A stretch of DNA of 64,000 nt from a virus, in the IMG/VR virus record IMGVR_UViG_3300046453_000081, positions 1 to 64,000 of that record; one strand, written 5' to 3'. The notes beneath the pieces are model-generated. The model searched no databases. It was not told the DNA's origin and worked only from the letters and a program-made list of their open reading frames with translations. Shown here piece by piece: positions 1-8,446 of this stretch. The first letter of the stretch is position 1, and each line of letters starts with the position of its first letter. The translations under genes and the position numbers were made by a program.

Positions 1-416
1 ATCTGAACAAACTTATCAGCGTAAATAAATGCGTACTTTGAGCCTTCAAACATTTCATTTTGAAAATCTGATTTAATGCCATACGCAATTATTGGAATAT
101 CTAGATTGTCCTTGATTTTGCAAAGTTGAATAATGTGTCTTTTGCTCAAGAAATTGACTTCATCTACTAAAACGATGTCAGGCAATCTTTCTTCTACTAT
201 ACTAAAAATATTAGTATCACTATATATAACTAAGTCTACCTTTCTTTCTCCTCCATCTCTAGACTTGATTACGTCAAAACCATCTCTATTATCAACAACA
301 GGTTTAATTACGAAAGAATCTAACCCATTATCAACCCTAAAATTAAAGTCTACTGCCAATAAATCCCTAGTTTTTGTAGATGCCATTGCCCCGAACTTAT
401 AAGTAAAATGTGCCAT
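1..416 (-). CDS. tdk: Thymidine kinase, 3' end outside window
   Basis: Salvage kinase phosphorylating thymidine to dTMP. The visible N-terminal ~138 residues contain the nucleotide-binding loop GAMASTKT near residue 9, the VDEVNFLS segment that corresponds to the DE/QF Walker B of Tdk, and the following NLDIPIIAYGIKSDF stretch typical of the E. coli-type enzyme. The loop has T where GKS/T kinases carry the last G. The gene starts directly after the stop of the upstream endonuclease, with AAAGGAAA as ribosome binding site. The C-terminal zinc site lies beyond position 1. Fits the nearby thyA, dUTPase and DHFR. Confidence 0.93.
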   Translation of the reverse strand, partial: MAHFTYKFGAMASTKTRDLLAVDFNFRVDNGLDSFVIKPVVDNRDGFDVIKSRDGGERKVDLVIYSDTNIFSIVEERLPDIVLVDEVNFLSKRHIIQLCKIKDNLDIPIIAYGIKSDFQNEMFEGSKYAFIYADKFVQ

Positions 417-1049
417 TTAATCATTTCCTTTGTATGCGAATTCATTAAAATATTTCTTCTCAGCTTCCAATCTCGCACTAAAAGCTTCTTGCTTATCTTT
501 AAAATAACCCAATACTATTCTTTGTTTATTAACATTTATAGATGAAATCCAACATTTATCTCTTTTACTGTACGAAACACCTCTTAAACCACTCTTATTG
601 TCTTTTCTATTAGATTTATTCATATTATTTTGACTGTTTGAACAAATTCTTAAATTTGACTTCATATTATTGAGAGTGTCGTGGTCTTCGTGGTCTACTG
701 TCATTTTTTCAGGACAATTTGTTAGGTATCTATGCAACAATAGGAATACCTTATTGTTTTTGCAAACAACATAACCATTCTTATCTAAATACCATTTATA
801 TTTTGTTGCTTTATCAATATCATCTTTATCTATTTTTGTTCTTCCTACTTCTTGGTTTTTTCGATTATACAAAACTATTTCCGCATAATCTTCATTTATC
901 AATACTTCATTTTTGTCTCTAATACTTCTTCCTATTTTTCCGTTATTGTATAGTTGTAAATAATGTTTTCTACATAGAAATTTGTTGAATCTTGCACTAT
1001 TTATTATTTTTGTTTCTTTCTCTGTAGTGCCACAAATATCGCATTTCAA
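417..1049 (-). CDS. HNH homing endonuclease with AP2 domain
   Basis: Free-standing homing-type endonuclease. An N-terminal zinc pair (CDIC, then C..H around residue 27) is followed by an HNH core (LHRYL, then TVDHEDHD, then NNMKSNLR, near residues 105-135) and a C-terminal AP2-like DNA-binding module (SGLRGVSYSKRDKCW, then GYFKDKQEA, residues 150-200). It sits immediately upstream of tdk, so it probably invaded a junction in the operon and is transcribed with it. Such genes spread by cutting alleles that lack them. Target unknown. Confidence 0.9.
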   Translation of the reverse strand: MKCDICGTTEKETKIINSARFNKFLCRKHYLQLYNNGKIGRSIRDKNEVLINEDYAEIVLYNRKNQEVGRTKIDKDDIDKATKYKWYLDKNGYVVCKNNKVFLLLHRYLTNCPEKMTVDHEDHDTLNNMKSNLRICSNSQNNMNKSNRKDNKSGLRGVSYSKRDKCWISSINVNKQRIVLGYFKDKQEAFSARLEAEKKYFNEFAYKGND

Positions 1050-1087
1050 ATTATTACCTCACTTCTAAGGGAGTTAAATCACAACCT

Positions 1088-1306
1088 TCAATTAATTTTA
1101 TTTAATACTTGCTCATTTAGTCTGCACCAAAGTAAAAATGGTTCTTCATTATTTTTGAATTCAACATATCTAGCAAAATTATATACTTCTTTTAACAAGT
1201 TAATCTCATGGTCATCTAGTTTCCGTTTCCACTTGTCTTCCATGTATATAATTGCTTCGTTATAAAGGATTTGACCATACTCAGGAATATAGCTATTATC
1301 TACCAC
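1088..1306 (-). CDS. Hypothetical protein, 72 aa
   Basis: Small, charged, mostly helical protein with several Trp and Tyr residues; no recognisable motif, signal peptide or membrane segment. It lies in the same-direction gene chain between the HNH endonuclease and a tiny membrane protein. Not recognised. Confidence 0.65.
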   Translation of the reverse strand: MVDNSYIPEYGQILYNEAIIYMEDKWKRKLDDHEINLLKEVYNFARYVEFKNNEEPFLLWCRLNEQVLNKIN

Positions 1307-1324
1307 TTTAAATCACCAACCTTA

Positions 1325-1420
1325 TTAGAATATTAACTTAATCCAACCAATAAAAGAAATCCACAAAAGTATACTTAACAATGTCCCCCACACCCAACCC
1401 TTAAAGAACTTGTTGCCCAC
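1325..1420 (-). CDS. Tiny single-pass membrane protein, GTG start
   Basis: A 31-residue frame opening (V)GNKFFKGWVWG followed by a hydrophobic stretch (TLLSILLWISFIGWI) that would cross the membrane once. Start is GTG at 1420 with AAAGGA upstream, located inside the end of the preceding gene. Trp- and Phe-rich, no charged tail beyond one Lys. Function unknown. Confidence 0.5.
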   Translation of the reverse strand: MGNKFFKGWVWGTLLSILLWISFIGWIKLIF

Positions 1421-1425
1421 TTTTT

Positions 1426-1836
1426 CTATCTAATTCCTTTAAATTTATCAAGTTGTTCAATAAGGCTATCGTAATCTTTTTCAGTCAATCCCCCTGCATC
1501 ATCAAGAGCATTAATCATATTCTCTAACATGTCTTCAAGCGTATCATTTTTTTCTTCTTGGGTAACATCATATGTCAATCGTCCATCCCAATTGTTCAAA
1601 TCATCAATCAAATCTATCGGATTTTCTATCTTATTTATTAATTTCTTAATTATATCTATCACTTCACTGGCTTTTGTGTCTTTATTGAATCCAAAAACAC
1701 CCCTGTATAGCACATTTTCCTCCTTGTTCGATACAGGTTCGTAATATTCAATAGAGCAATAATAACTATTTTCATCAAAATCAAAAGTAACTTTATAGTT
1801 ATTTTTCTTTGTGACTACTTCTTTGATAATTATCAT
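1426..1836 (-). CDS. Hypothetical acidic protein, 136 aa
   Basis: Begins with ATG after GGAGGGG at five-base spacing. The N-terminal half looks like beta strands (KKNNYKVTFDFDENSYYC), the C-terminal half is helical and acidic (EDMLENMINALDD). No family recognised. Co-directional with the PcfJ-like gene just upstream. Confidence 0.75.
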   Translation of the reverse strand: MIIIKEVVTKKNNYKVTFDFDENSYYCSIEYYEPVSNKEENVLYRGVFGFNKDTKASEVIDIIKKLINKIENPIDLIDDLNNWDGRLTYDVTQEEKNDTLEDMLENMINALDDAGGLTEKDYDSLIEQLDKFKGIR

Positions 1837-1853
1837 ATTAACCCCTCCGTTTT

Positions 1854-3275
1854 TTAATAGCCTGAAACAACCAATTGTAGCTTGTCAGCCCACTTACTTA
1901 TAAAGTTCATTTCTTCTTTTAGTGCATTTCTGTTCTGTTTACCCCTTATTTGTCGTATGTATTTATTATCTCTCACTTCTATTGTAAGCAATGATTCATC
2001 TAATTGTTTAGTAGGTCGCATAAAGATAATTTTACATCTTTCTTTAATGATGTCGTTCACATATGAAGCAACACAATGACTTAGCGATTCTCCCTCTCGG
2101 ATTACATCATTTGGTTCTTTTGGCAAAATGATTGAGTAAACTTTATCCCTGAATGCAAGTTTTGAGTAATCTTCTTTTGTTACAGCTTTTTCGAATTCTG
2201 CTCGTTTTTTTTCGTCCTGCATTGTTTTATAATTCAATAAAATAATATCGTGTTCTTTTTTCAGTGACTTTGGATATTTCTCAAATTTAACCTTCATCTC
2301 TACACTCATTCTCACATAATCTCGCAATACTGTAATTGCGTTACTTGGTTTATCAATTCCTTGCTGTAGCTTTACTTCTCTTGCCAAATAAAGTACTAAT
2401 TTTTTCAAATCTTTGTATCCATATTCCTTATATAATTGCATTAATATATCATACATACTAAATATTTGAGATACATTACTTTCTTCATCAAGAATGGTCA
2501 AGACGCTTTTCAGGTTATTGCCATTGATAAGCTTATCTAATTTGTTCAACTTCTCAGCATAGTAATCGCTTAGAACGTCCGCCTTCATTAGATATTTCAC
2601 CAAATATTTCGGAACACCAATCATTTTATATGGTCTTGTTTCAGACTTATTAAGGTAGCCCATATTATTCCAAATGGTTGATGGACTGAATCCACAATAA
2701 TATAATATTTCAAGAAATGGTGCATTTATTATTGTTTGAAAACCTCTGTGAACTCTTTGGGTTTTTTCCTTCTTTGTTTTTCCGAATTGATTCAAGCCGA
2801 ATGAGAATAAGTCCTTATTTCTTTCAGTTGAAACTAGGCTGATGAATCCCCTTGGATTATTGATATTTTTAGAAAACAATTCTAAATTATCATTATTCGC
2901 TTCTATCTCTACATTGTTTTCATCGAATAATTTAATAAATCTATTTTTTAAATCCACTTTCAATTGCATTGTCTTTCCTGCAACTAATTCTTTAATTCTT
3001 TTCCCATCATCAATTAATGCTGTGATTTCTGTTTTTTTAACATGAAAATAGGTATCATTTTTTTCAATCAATTCAATCATTGAATCTATTAATGTCCTTT
3101 TCTTGGGAATCGTGTAAACTTCTTTAAAATTGCTATTATTACACACTGAACAGGTTAAAGTCTGACCTCTTTCAATTCTAAATGTATTCCCACAACCACA
3201 AAGCACATCTTTTGTTGACCAATAGCTACTTGTTCGTTTATAAATTCCTGTTTTAAAGTCTGTCTTGTTCGACAT
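1854..3275 (-). CDS. PcfJ-like protein
   Basis: 473-residue protein with an N-terminal zinc ribbon (CGCG ... CSVC, residues ~26-45) and a C-terminal domain of the PcfJ family: GESLSHCVASYV near residue 390, LLTIEVRDNKYIRQIRGKQNR near 430 and a closing KWADKL. PcfJ was first noted on a conjugative plasmid and occurs in many phages and mobile elements; its biochemical role is not established. The middle region is helical, with no known domain. Ribosome binding site GGGGG lies a rather long 12 bases upstream. Confidence 0.8.
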   Translation of the reverse strand: MSNKTDFKTGIYKRTSSYWSTKDVLCGCGNTFRIERGQTLTCSVCNNSNFKEVYTIPKKRTLIDSMIELIEKNDTYFHVKKTEITALIDDGKRIKELVAGKTMQLKVDLKNRFIKLFDENNVEIEANNDNLELFSKNINNPRGFISLVSTERNKDLFSFGLNQFGKTKKEKTQRVHRGFQTIINAPFLEILYYCGFSPSTIWNNMGYLNKSETRPYKMIGVPKYLVKYLMKADVLSDYYAEKLNKLDKLINGNNLKSVLTILDEESNVSQIFSMYDILMQLYKEYGYKDLKKLVLYLAREVKLQQGIDKPSNAITVLRDYVRMSVEMKVKFEKYPKSLKKEHDIILLNYKTMQDEKKRAEFEKAVTKEDYSKLAFRDKVYSIILPKEPNDVIREGESLSHCVASYVNDIIKERCKIIFMRPTKQLDESLLTIEVRDNKYIRQIRGKQNRNALKEEMNFISKWADKLQLVVSGY

Positions 3276-3292
3276 GTCTCATAAATACCCCC

Positions 3293-3748
3293 TTATATTT
3301 TTTCGTTTTTTATCAATTCTCTAATTTTCATTAACCTTGAACAAAACTCGTTCTTAGTTAGAATTGTTTCTGTAATTTTATTTTTGCCAAGTGAATGATT
3401 GATTTTTGCACTACCTGTTGCGAGTAATGCTTTGCGAAAACCTACATTCTCCGCAAGTGCCAAGTAAGCCCTGTCTAAGAGTTCTTGATACTCTTGACTT
3501 TCTCTACCGTAGGTCTTACCCTTCCAGTACAGCTTTTGCTTTACCCACCACTTTTTTTTCCTACCCTTACTTTTTGCTTGAATTCCTACAAGCGTACAAA
3601 CATATTCTTGAAAAGATGGATTCTCATATTTGAAAGATTGAAGTAATCCTTCCATGCTATTACATTTTACCCCATCAAATTCAAATGGATGTGGCGCAAA
3701 GTTTGAGAGAGAACTTGCGGGATAACCGCAACCACTTTTTACGTTCAT
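3293..3748 (-). CDS. NADAR-family protein (ADP-ribose glycosidase-like)
   Basis: The N-terminus YPASSLSNFAPHPFEFDGV with NSMEGLLQSFKY matches the opening of NADAR domains (YPLSNF ... FEFDG ... S.E...Q..K), and FRKALLATGSAKINHSLG fits the ALLATG signature near the C-terminus. NADAR proteins remove ADP-ribose from nucleic acids or act on NAD-derived metabolites, and some are antitoxins to DarT-type ADP-ribosyltransferases. Start ATG 3748 was preferred because AAAGGTTGG precedes it; an in-frame start at 3796 has no ribosome binding site and would overlap the upstream gene. A copy of the dispersed operator-like element lies just before it. Confidence 0.72.
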   Translation of the reverse strand: MNVKSGCGYPASSLSNFAPHPFEFDGVKCNSMEGLLQSFKYENPSFQEYVCTLVGIQAKSKGRKKKWWVKQKLYWKGKTYGRESQEYQELLDRAYLALAENVGFRKALLATGSAKINHSLGKNKITETILTKNEFCSRLMKIRELIKNEKI

Positions 3749-3764
3749 GTTTTTCCCAACCTTT

Positions 3765-3778
3765 AATTTATTTATCAC
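3765..3778 (-). repeat. Dispersed element copy (nucleotidyltransferase 3' end)
   Basis: Forward-strand AATTTATTTATCAC followed by CTGTT. It overlaps the last codons and the stop of the nucleotidyltransferase gene and precedes the NADAR start. No good -35/-10 pair surrounds it. Confidence 0.5.
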
Positions 3779-4583
3779 CTGTTTTAATTTCATCAATAAT
3801 TTTGTTTTTTATAATATCTTGCGATATTGATATGAATGTATCTTTGATTGAGTAATCAATTCTTTTTTCATTAATTGAGGATAAAATTTCATCTTTTTCT
3901 TCTTTTGCATCTTCTAGAACAGACTTCGCAAATCCTTTGGCATAATCTAAATCAAATTTGTTTAATTTTAAATTTAACAAAAAACCAATCTCATTAGTTC
4001 TAGGTAAAAAACAGTCTTTCAAAGGTTTCTTTATTCTGTAATAGTCAACCATCACTAACCATAATCTATACAAATGATGAACCTGTTTTCCACAATAACC
4101 AAATTCTTCAATCTTGTGAGCGATAGAAGGATAAGGATGACACATTGCTTTTTCTTTTTCACACATCATTCCATAAATGCTTCTAACAAATTGTGCAGAT
4201 AACGCTTCCATTAATTTATCTCTCAGTTTAAATATTTTATTAAACTCATTGATAAATTTATCATCTACAATACAATGATTTGTATAAATAGTTTCTACGT
4301 ATGCAGGATTAGCTTTTAACAGTGTTTGAAAGTAAGTCCTAATATCTTTTATGTCGCACTGACCCCATTCTGTATCTACTACAACTGAAACAGGCTTACT
4401 ATTTCTAACTAAATCATCCAATGTTGGTACAATGATAGCTTTCATATCTATATCAGACTGATATTCTTCTGTATAAATATCTAATCCATAGTTTTGTGAG
4501 CCATATACCGCCAAGTAGCAAACCGTATATCCTTGAGATTCTAGTATTTGCTTCTGTTTTTTCAAACATTCTCTTAAAATCAT
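3768..4583 (-). CDS. Nucleotidyltransferase of the pol-beta fold
   Basis: 271 residues. Residues 28-50 carry the polymerase-beta type core GSQNYGLD ... SDIDMKAI, with the acidic pair DID expected to bind metal. The C-terminal half is helical, with a cluster of conserved-looking His/Tyr/Arg (GKQVHHLYRLW). Similar proteins (COG3541-like) are common in large phages, and some relatives add nucleotides to RNA. With the RNA ligase and polynucleotide kinase elsewhere in the window, an RNA-modifying role is possible but unproven. Start ATG follows GAGAGGTG. Confidence 0.8.
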   Translation of the reverse strand: MILRECLKKQKQILESQGYTVCYLAVYGSQNYGLDIYTEEYQSDIDMKAIIVPTLDDLVRNSKPVSVVVDTEWGQCDIKDIRTYFQTLLKANPAYVETIYTNHCIVDDKFINEFNKIFKLRDKLMEALSAQFVRSIYGMMCEKEKAMCHPYPSIAHKIEEFGYCGKQVHHLYRLWLVMVDYYRIKKPLKDCFLPRTNEIGFLLNLKLNKFDLDYAKGFAKSVLEDAKEEKDEILSSINEKRIDYSIKDTFISISQDIIKNKIIDEIKTGDK

Positions 4584-4601
4584 TATTACACCTCTCTAAA
4601 T

Positions 4602-5123
4602 TTAGTTATCAATTCGTTGTTTGTTTTGTATTTTTATGATTAGTGGGTTATTGTGAATGAGGTTAGAATTGTTGAAGTGTTTACCCACAAATTCGATTAA
4701 TTCTTGTTTGTCGTAAAACTTTTGAAATGTATTTTTTGTTGTTATTACTCCATCATTATATTTAACACTTGTTTTTAGGCTTTTGAATTCACTTTGATGC
4801 CTAACAGTTATGTAAGCACAACCATTATCTTTAAGTAATTCTTTAATATGCATCAATACTGCTACTCTTTCATCTATAGTTGGTATGACATTTAAAACAT
4901 AATTACAAATGATAGTGTCATATTTGATACTTAAATCAGCGTCACTATCAAAGAACTTATCATAATTATAAATCTCGTAATCCTCAAGTCTTAGTAATTC
5001 TGTATCTTCTCCATGTCCTGAGCCATAATTGAGAATCATCCCTTTTAATTCATGCTTATATAGTTGAACAGGTTTACTTAGTTTTTTTCTACGAATTGCT
5101 GTCTTCCATGATTCAATTGTCAA
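4602..5123 (-). CDS. SAM-dependent methyltransferase related to Dnd-associated methyltransferases
   Basis: 173 residues with class I methyltransferase motifs: MILNYGSGHGED (SAM loop, residues ~29-40), DYEIYNYDKF (acidic end of strand 2) and DTIICNYVLNVI (motif IV region). The opening TAIRRKKLSKPVQL and the phrase YVLNVI are typical of the putative methyltransferase found next to DNA phosphorothioation (dnd) genes. It probably uses TTG at 5123 with GGGTG upstream. No dnd genes are visible here. Substrate unknown. Confidence 0.72.
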   Translation of the reverse strand: MTIESWKTAIRRKKLSKPVQLYKHELKGMILNYGSGHGEDTELLRLEDYEIYNYDKFFDSDADLSIKYDTIICNYVLNVIPTIDERVAVLMHIKELLKDNGCAYITVRHQSEFKSLKTSVKYNDGVITTKNTFQKFYDKQELIEFVGKHFNNSNLIHNNPLIIKIQNKQRIDN

Positions 5124-5199
5124 TAATAATCACACCCAATATATTACAATAAAATACAAGAGAGAAAACGTAGTTATCACCCTTGCATCATTCATTTGT

Positions 5200-5448
5200 T
5201 TATTTAAATATTTTTTTATTCCAAATTTTACTAATTGTTTTATTGCTTAATTTTTCTTTTAAATACAGTACTGCCCAAATAAGTATAATAATTACTACCA
5301 TTATAAGGGTTGCAGGAAGAAATACTATCCCGCAAAAGATGTGTTTGACAGCAACTCCTTCATCAATATCACCCATTACTGGTTCAACACCAAATGCCAT
5401 AAATAATAAATTTGCAAAAACATAAACAAGGACTAGAATCGCTATCAC
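5200..5448 (-). CDS. Membrane protein with two transmembrane segments
   Basis: 82 residues, GTG start after TGGAGAAG. Two hydrophobic helices (residues 2-20 and 36-65) are separated by an acidic loop, and the tail is basic (Lys-rich), suggesting both ends are cytoplasmic. Own promoter candidate at 5500-5528. Function unknown. Confidence 0.7.
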   Translation of the reverse strand: MIAILVLVYVFANLLFMAFGVEPVMGDIDEGVAVKHIFCGIVFLPATLIMVVIIILIWAVLYLKEKLSNKTISKIWNKKIFK

Positions 5449-5499
5449 AGTATCACTTCTCCATTCGGTTATATTTTATTTGTTTTTTTCTATACTACT

Positions 5500-5528
5500 A
5501 ATATATCATTTTATTTATCACTTGTCTA
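5500..5528 (-). promoter_or_regulatory. Promoter with embedded dispersed element
   Basis: Reading on the reverse strand: -35 TAGACA, 17-base spacer AGTGATAAATAAAATGA, -10 TATATT. The spacer is a full copy of the dispersed element (forward 5508-5521). It lies between nrdG and the small membrane protein, which it would express. Confidence 0.6.
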
Positions 5529-5535
5529 TGAATTT

Positions 5536-6021
5536 TTAATAATATAGTACAATTTTATTTTTTTCTAGACTTCTTTTCACATCTATTATTCTTTGGTTCG
5601 AACTGCCCTTATACAGTAAGGACAAGTCCCTCTTATCAAGTTCGAATCTACCGTCCACTAATACATCAATGTATTGTAATAGGTCTTTATGATTCTGATT
5701 TTTCAGTAATTGTTCAAACTCAAATCCAGTAAAACTCCATATATTTTTACCAATCTCCTTTAATTGCTTCGCCAAAACAATTAAATCTTTTGATTGAATA
5801 AAGGGTTCACCGCCACTAAAAGTGATGTCTGTAAGTTTATTTTTGTTTATTTCTTCCAGTATTTCCTCAATAGACATTTCTGTTCCATTGTTGTAGTCCC
5901 AAGACTGTGGATTATGACAGCCACGTTATCGACAGTGGTGAGGACAGCCACTGAAAAAAATCACGCTCCTTAAACCTTTACCATCAACGATACTATCATG
6001 AATAATATTCATTACCTTCAT
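5536..6021 (-). CDS. nrdG: Anaerobic RNR activase NrdG, interrupted by an in-frame stop
   Basis: Radical SAM enzyme that makes the glycyl radical on NrdD. ATG 6021 follows AGGGTGA; the frame runs MNIIHDSIVDGKGLRSVIFFSGCPHHC and then hits CGA TAA CGT (5931-5923) before continuing in the same frame as GCHNPQSW and the rest of NrdG (TFSGGEPF, DVLVDGRF) to 5536. Without the six bases CGATAA the iron-sulfur motif reads CPHHCRGC, exactly CX3CX2C, and the product would be 159 aa, the normal NrdG length. ATG 5877 could start a 113-aa fragment but it would lack all three cysteines. Either a broken gene or one needing a translational hop. Confidence 0.85.
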
Positions 6022-6059
6022 AAAAATCACCCTGTTCTTTCAATTTATATTTAAATAAA

Positions 6060-6090
6060 TGAGGTGAAAATAATCAATATTTTCACCTCA
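6060..6090 (-). terminator. Hairpin between nrdD and nrdG
   Basis: Perfect 13-bp inverted repeat (6060-6072 with 6078-6090) around a five-base loop, followed on the reverse strand by ATTTATTT. Possible intrinsic terminator or mRNA-processing hairpin just downstream of nrdD. The U-tract is imperfect. Confidence 0.6.
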
Positions 6091-6099
6091 AATTCCAAC

Positions 6100-7938
6100 T
6101 TACTTAACTTTATGAACCCTTCGCTCACGTTCTTCAGCCTGTTTTGCCTTGTTCCATTTATTTAAGCTTCCAACCAAATATCCAGTAATTCTGCGGATTT
6201 TTTCAATCTTTGTTTCGTCTTTGTTTCCGCACTTAGGACACTCGTTATCTATGATGCCTTGATACTTACAGCATAAGCAACGGTCTACTGGATGATTGAT
6301 TGAACCATAGCCAATGTTATTTTTACGCATTGCTCTAACAAGCACATCTAACGCTTCTATGTTCTTACTAGCATCACCGTCTAGCTCAATGTATGTAATG
6401 TGTCCTGCATTAGTCATTTCATGAAATGGTGCTTCAATCTCAATCTTGTCCAATGCTCTAATTTTATGATAAACAGGAACATGATAGCTATTAGTAAAGT
6501 ATTCTCTGTCTGTTACACCTTCGATAACACCATGTTTCGCTTTAGTTGATTTCAAAGCTTTTCCTGCAAATGATTCAGCAGGAGTGGCAAGCAATGAATA
6601 GTTTAATTGATAATCTATTATTGCCTTGTCTGCCTTATCTCTAAGGAACTGAACAATTTCATAACCAAGCTTTCTAGCTTTATCATCTTCGCCATGATGC
6701 TTACCTACAAGTTGAACCAATGTTTCTGCCAATCCTACAAATCCAATTGACAACGTTCCCTGTTTAAGAATTTCACCCAACTTTTCAAATGGGTCTAATT
6801 CTTCACCATTCCACCATAAGCCTTGGCTGTATAAGAATTTAAAGTTTAGTAATGTTTTTTCTGATTGATACAAGTATCTCTCATGTAATTGTTTAATTGT
6901 CAGGTCTGTATAATGGTTCAACTTTGTCCAAAACTCTTCAATAGAATCTGATTCAATTGCGATTAGTGGAAGATTGATAGATGAAAATGATATATTCCCT
7001 CTACCTACTGGTGTTTGTTGACCATGAATATTCCCAATAACCCTTGTTCTACAGCCCATAGTTGCGATTTCTGACTCTTTTGTACCATCATAATATTGCA
7101 AATTGAAAGGTGCATCAATAAAGACATAATTAGGGAACAGACGTTTTGAAGTTGTTTCTAATGACAATTTATACAAGTCATAGTTAACGTCATCTTTATT
7201 GAAGTTAATGCCATCCTTAACCTTAAAAACAATGATAGGGAAAATTGGTGTTTCACCATCGCCTAAACCTTTTTGAGTTGCAAGTAGAATATTCTTTGTA
7301 ACTAATCTACCTTCTCTAGAAGTATCTGTCCCAAGATTAATAGAGATAAATGGTGTCTGACTCCCACCTCTACTATGCATAGAGTTCGAATTATGTATGA
7401 AGGCTTCGCTTGCTTGATAAACGTCTTTGTCTGTTAATTCCCATGCACGTTCTTCCGCATTGTCTACACCAAATGATTCTAGCATTTTAAGGTTCTTTTT
7501 ATATGTGCTAGTTACGTATGGTGCTAAATCGTAATCAAAACATGGAATAGACTGACCACCATGTTGCATATTTTGATTACTTTGTAAGATAATGCTAGTT
7601 AGTGCCATTGCACTCATGATGTGTTTTGGTTCTCGCATATGTCCATGCCCTGTGTTAAATCCATTCTTTAATACTTTTGCCAAAGGAATTTGGAGACATG
7701 TACTAGTACCTGTAGCATAGAAATCTAAGTCATGGATATGAACATACCCACTCTTGTATGCTTCTCTTACATCGTCTGATAGCAAATTTTCAATTGCATA
7801 ATGCTTTGATGATGTACCCGCAAATAAACTCATGATTCCCATTGGTGACATGCCATCTGTATTTGCATTTTCCTGAATTAAATCCTGATTGCTACTGTCT
7901 ACGATTTCCTTAAACTGTTGATAAAGATTATTTTCCAT
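6100..7938 (-). CDS. nrdD: Anaerobic ribonucleoside-triphosphate reductase (class III)
   Basis: 612 residues, reducing NTPs to dNTPs by a glycyl-radical mechanism. Visible features: GHGHMREPKHI and the active-site region GCRTRV near residue 305, the C-terminal zinc site CLCC ... CPKC (residues ~554-571) and the radical loop RRITGYLVG near residue 588. Slightly shorter than E. coli NrdD because the N-terminal ATP-cone is absent. It is upstream of nrdG in the same transcription direction. Downstream in the chain come nrdG, a membrane protein and a methyltransferase. Confidence 0.95.
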   Translation of the reverse strand: MENNLYQQFKEIVDSSNQDLIQENANTDGMSPMGIMSLFAGTSSKHYAIENLLSDDVREAYKSGYVHIHDLDFYATGTSTCLQIPLAKVLKNGFNTGHGHMREPKHIMSAMALTSIILQSNQNMQHGGQSIPCFDYDLAPYVTSTYKKNLKMLESFGVDNAEERAWELTDKDVYQASEAFIHNSNSMHSRGGSQTPFISINLGTDTSREGRLVTKNILLATQKGLGDGETPIFPIIVFKVKDGINFNKDDVNYDLYKLSLETTSKRLFPNYVFIDAPFNLQYYDGTKESEIATMGCRTRVIGNIHGQQTPVGRGNISFSSINLPLIAIESDSIEEFWTKLNHYTDLTIKQLHERYLYQSEKTLLNFKFLYSQGLWWNGEELDPFEKLGEILKQGTLSIGFVGLAETLVQLVGKHHGEDDKARKLGYEIVQFLRDKADKAIIDYQLNYSLLATPAESFAGKALKSTKAKHGVIEGVTDREYFTNSYHVPVYHKIRALDKIEIEAPFHEMTNAGHITYIELDGDASKNIEALDVLVRAMRKNNIGYGSINHPVDRCLCCKYQGIIDNECPKCGNKDETKIEKIRRITGYLVGSLNKWNKAKQAEERERRVHKVK

Positions 7939-7969
7939 TTGTGTAAAACCCCTTCGATTGTCATAATTT

Positions 7970-8446
7970 TTATCCTTTCGCCCTATATCTCATTATTGAA
8001 AAATATGGTAAAGACTCTAAGTTGTGATTAACTAATTCATATACTTGCCACTTGCTAGAATCAATATTTGGAAAATATGAATCTGCATCATGACAAGATT
8101 CTGCAATAGATGTTACTATTAATTCATCTGCATATGGCATAAATAATTCATATATCTGCTGACCACCAATGATAAATACATCATCTTTCAACTTCAATAT
8201 GTCATTTATGTCATTTGTTTGATAGCAACCTTTAATGTCACTATTAATACTTCTTGATAAAACTATGTTCTTCCTATTAGGCAAAGGCTTTCCAATACTC
8301 TCATAGGTTTTTCTTCCCATTACTATCGTTTTACCTGTAGTGGTTTTCTTAAAATGCTTTAAGTCTTCAGGAATTTTCCATAGCAATTGATTGTCCTTAC
8401 CAATCTCATTATTCATACCAATTGCAACAATCATAGAAATTGTCAT
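7970..8446 (-). CDS. dfrA: Dihydrofolate reductase
   Basis: 158 residues of standard length. MIVAIGMNNEIGKDNQLLWKIPEDLKHFK at the N-terminus holds the substrate-binding Trp/Pro/Asp-Glu region, GKTIVMGRKTYESIGKPLPNR binds NADPH, and DVFIIGGQQIYELF is the third signature. It regenerates the tetrahydrofolate consumed by thymidylate synthase. Its ATG overlaps the thyA stop (TGATG), so translation is probably coupled. Confidence 0.96.
   Translation of the reverse strand: MTISMIVAIGMNNEIGKDNQLLWKIPEDLKHFKKTTTGKTIVMGRKTYESIGKPLPNRKNIVLSRSINSDIKGCYQTNDINDILKLKDDVFIIGGQQIYELFMPYADELIVTSIAESCHDADSYFPNIDSSKWQVYELVNHNLESLPYFSIMRYRAKG

Noticed and set aside
5536-5877. Separate 113-aa NrdG as the complete gene
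   Set aside because: It would lack the whole cysteine motif and has no good ribosome binding site; the upstream in-frame part clearly belongs to it.
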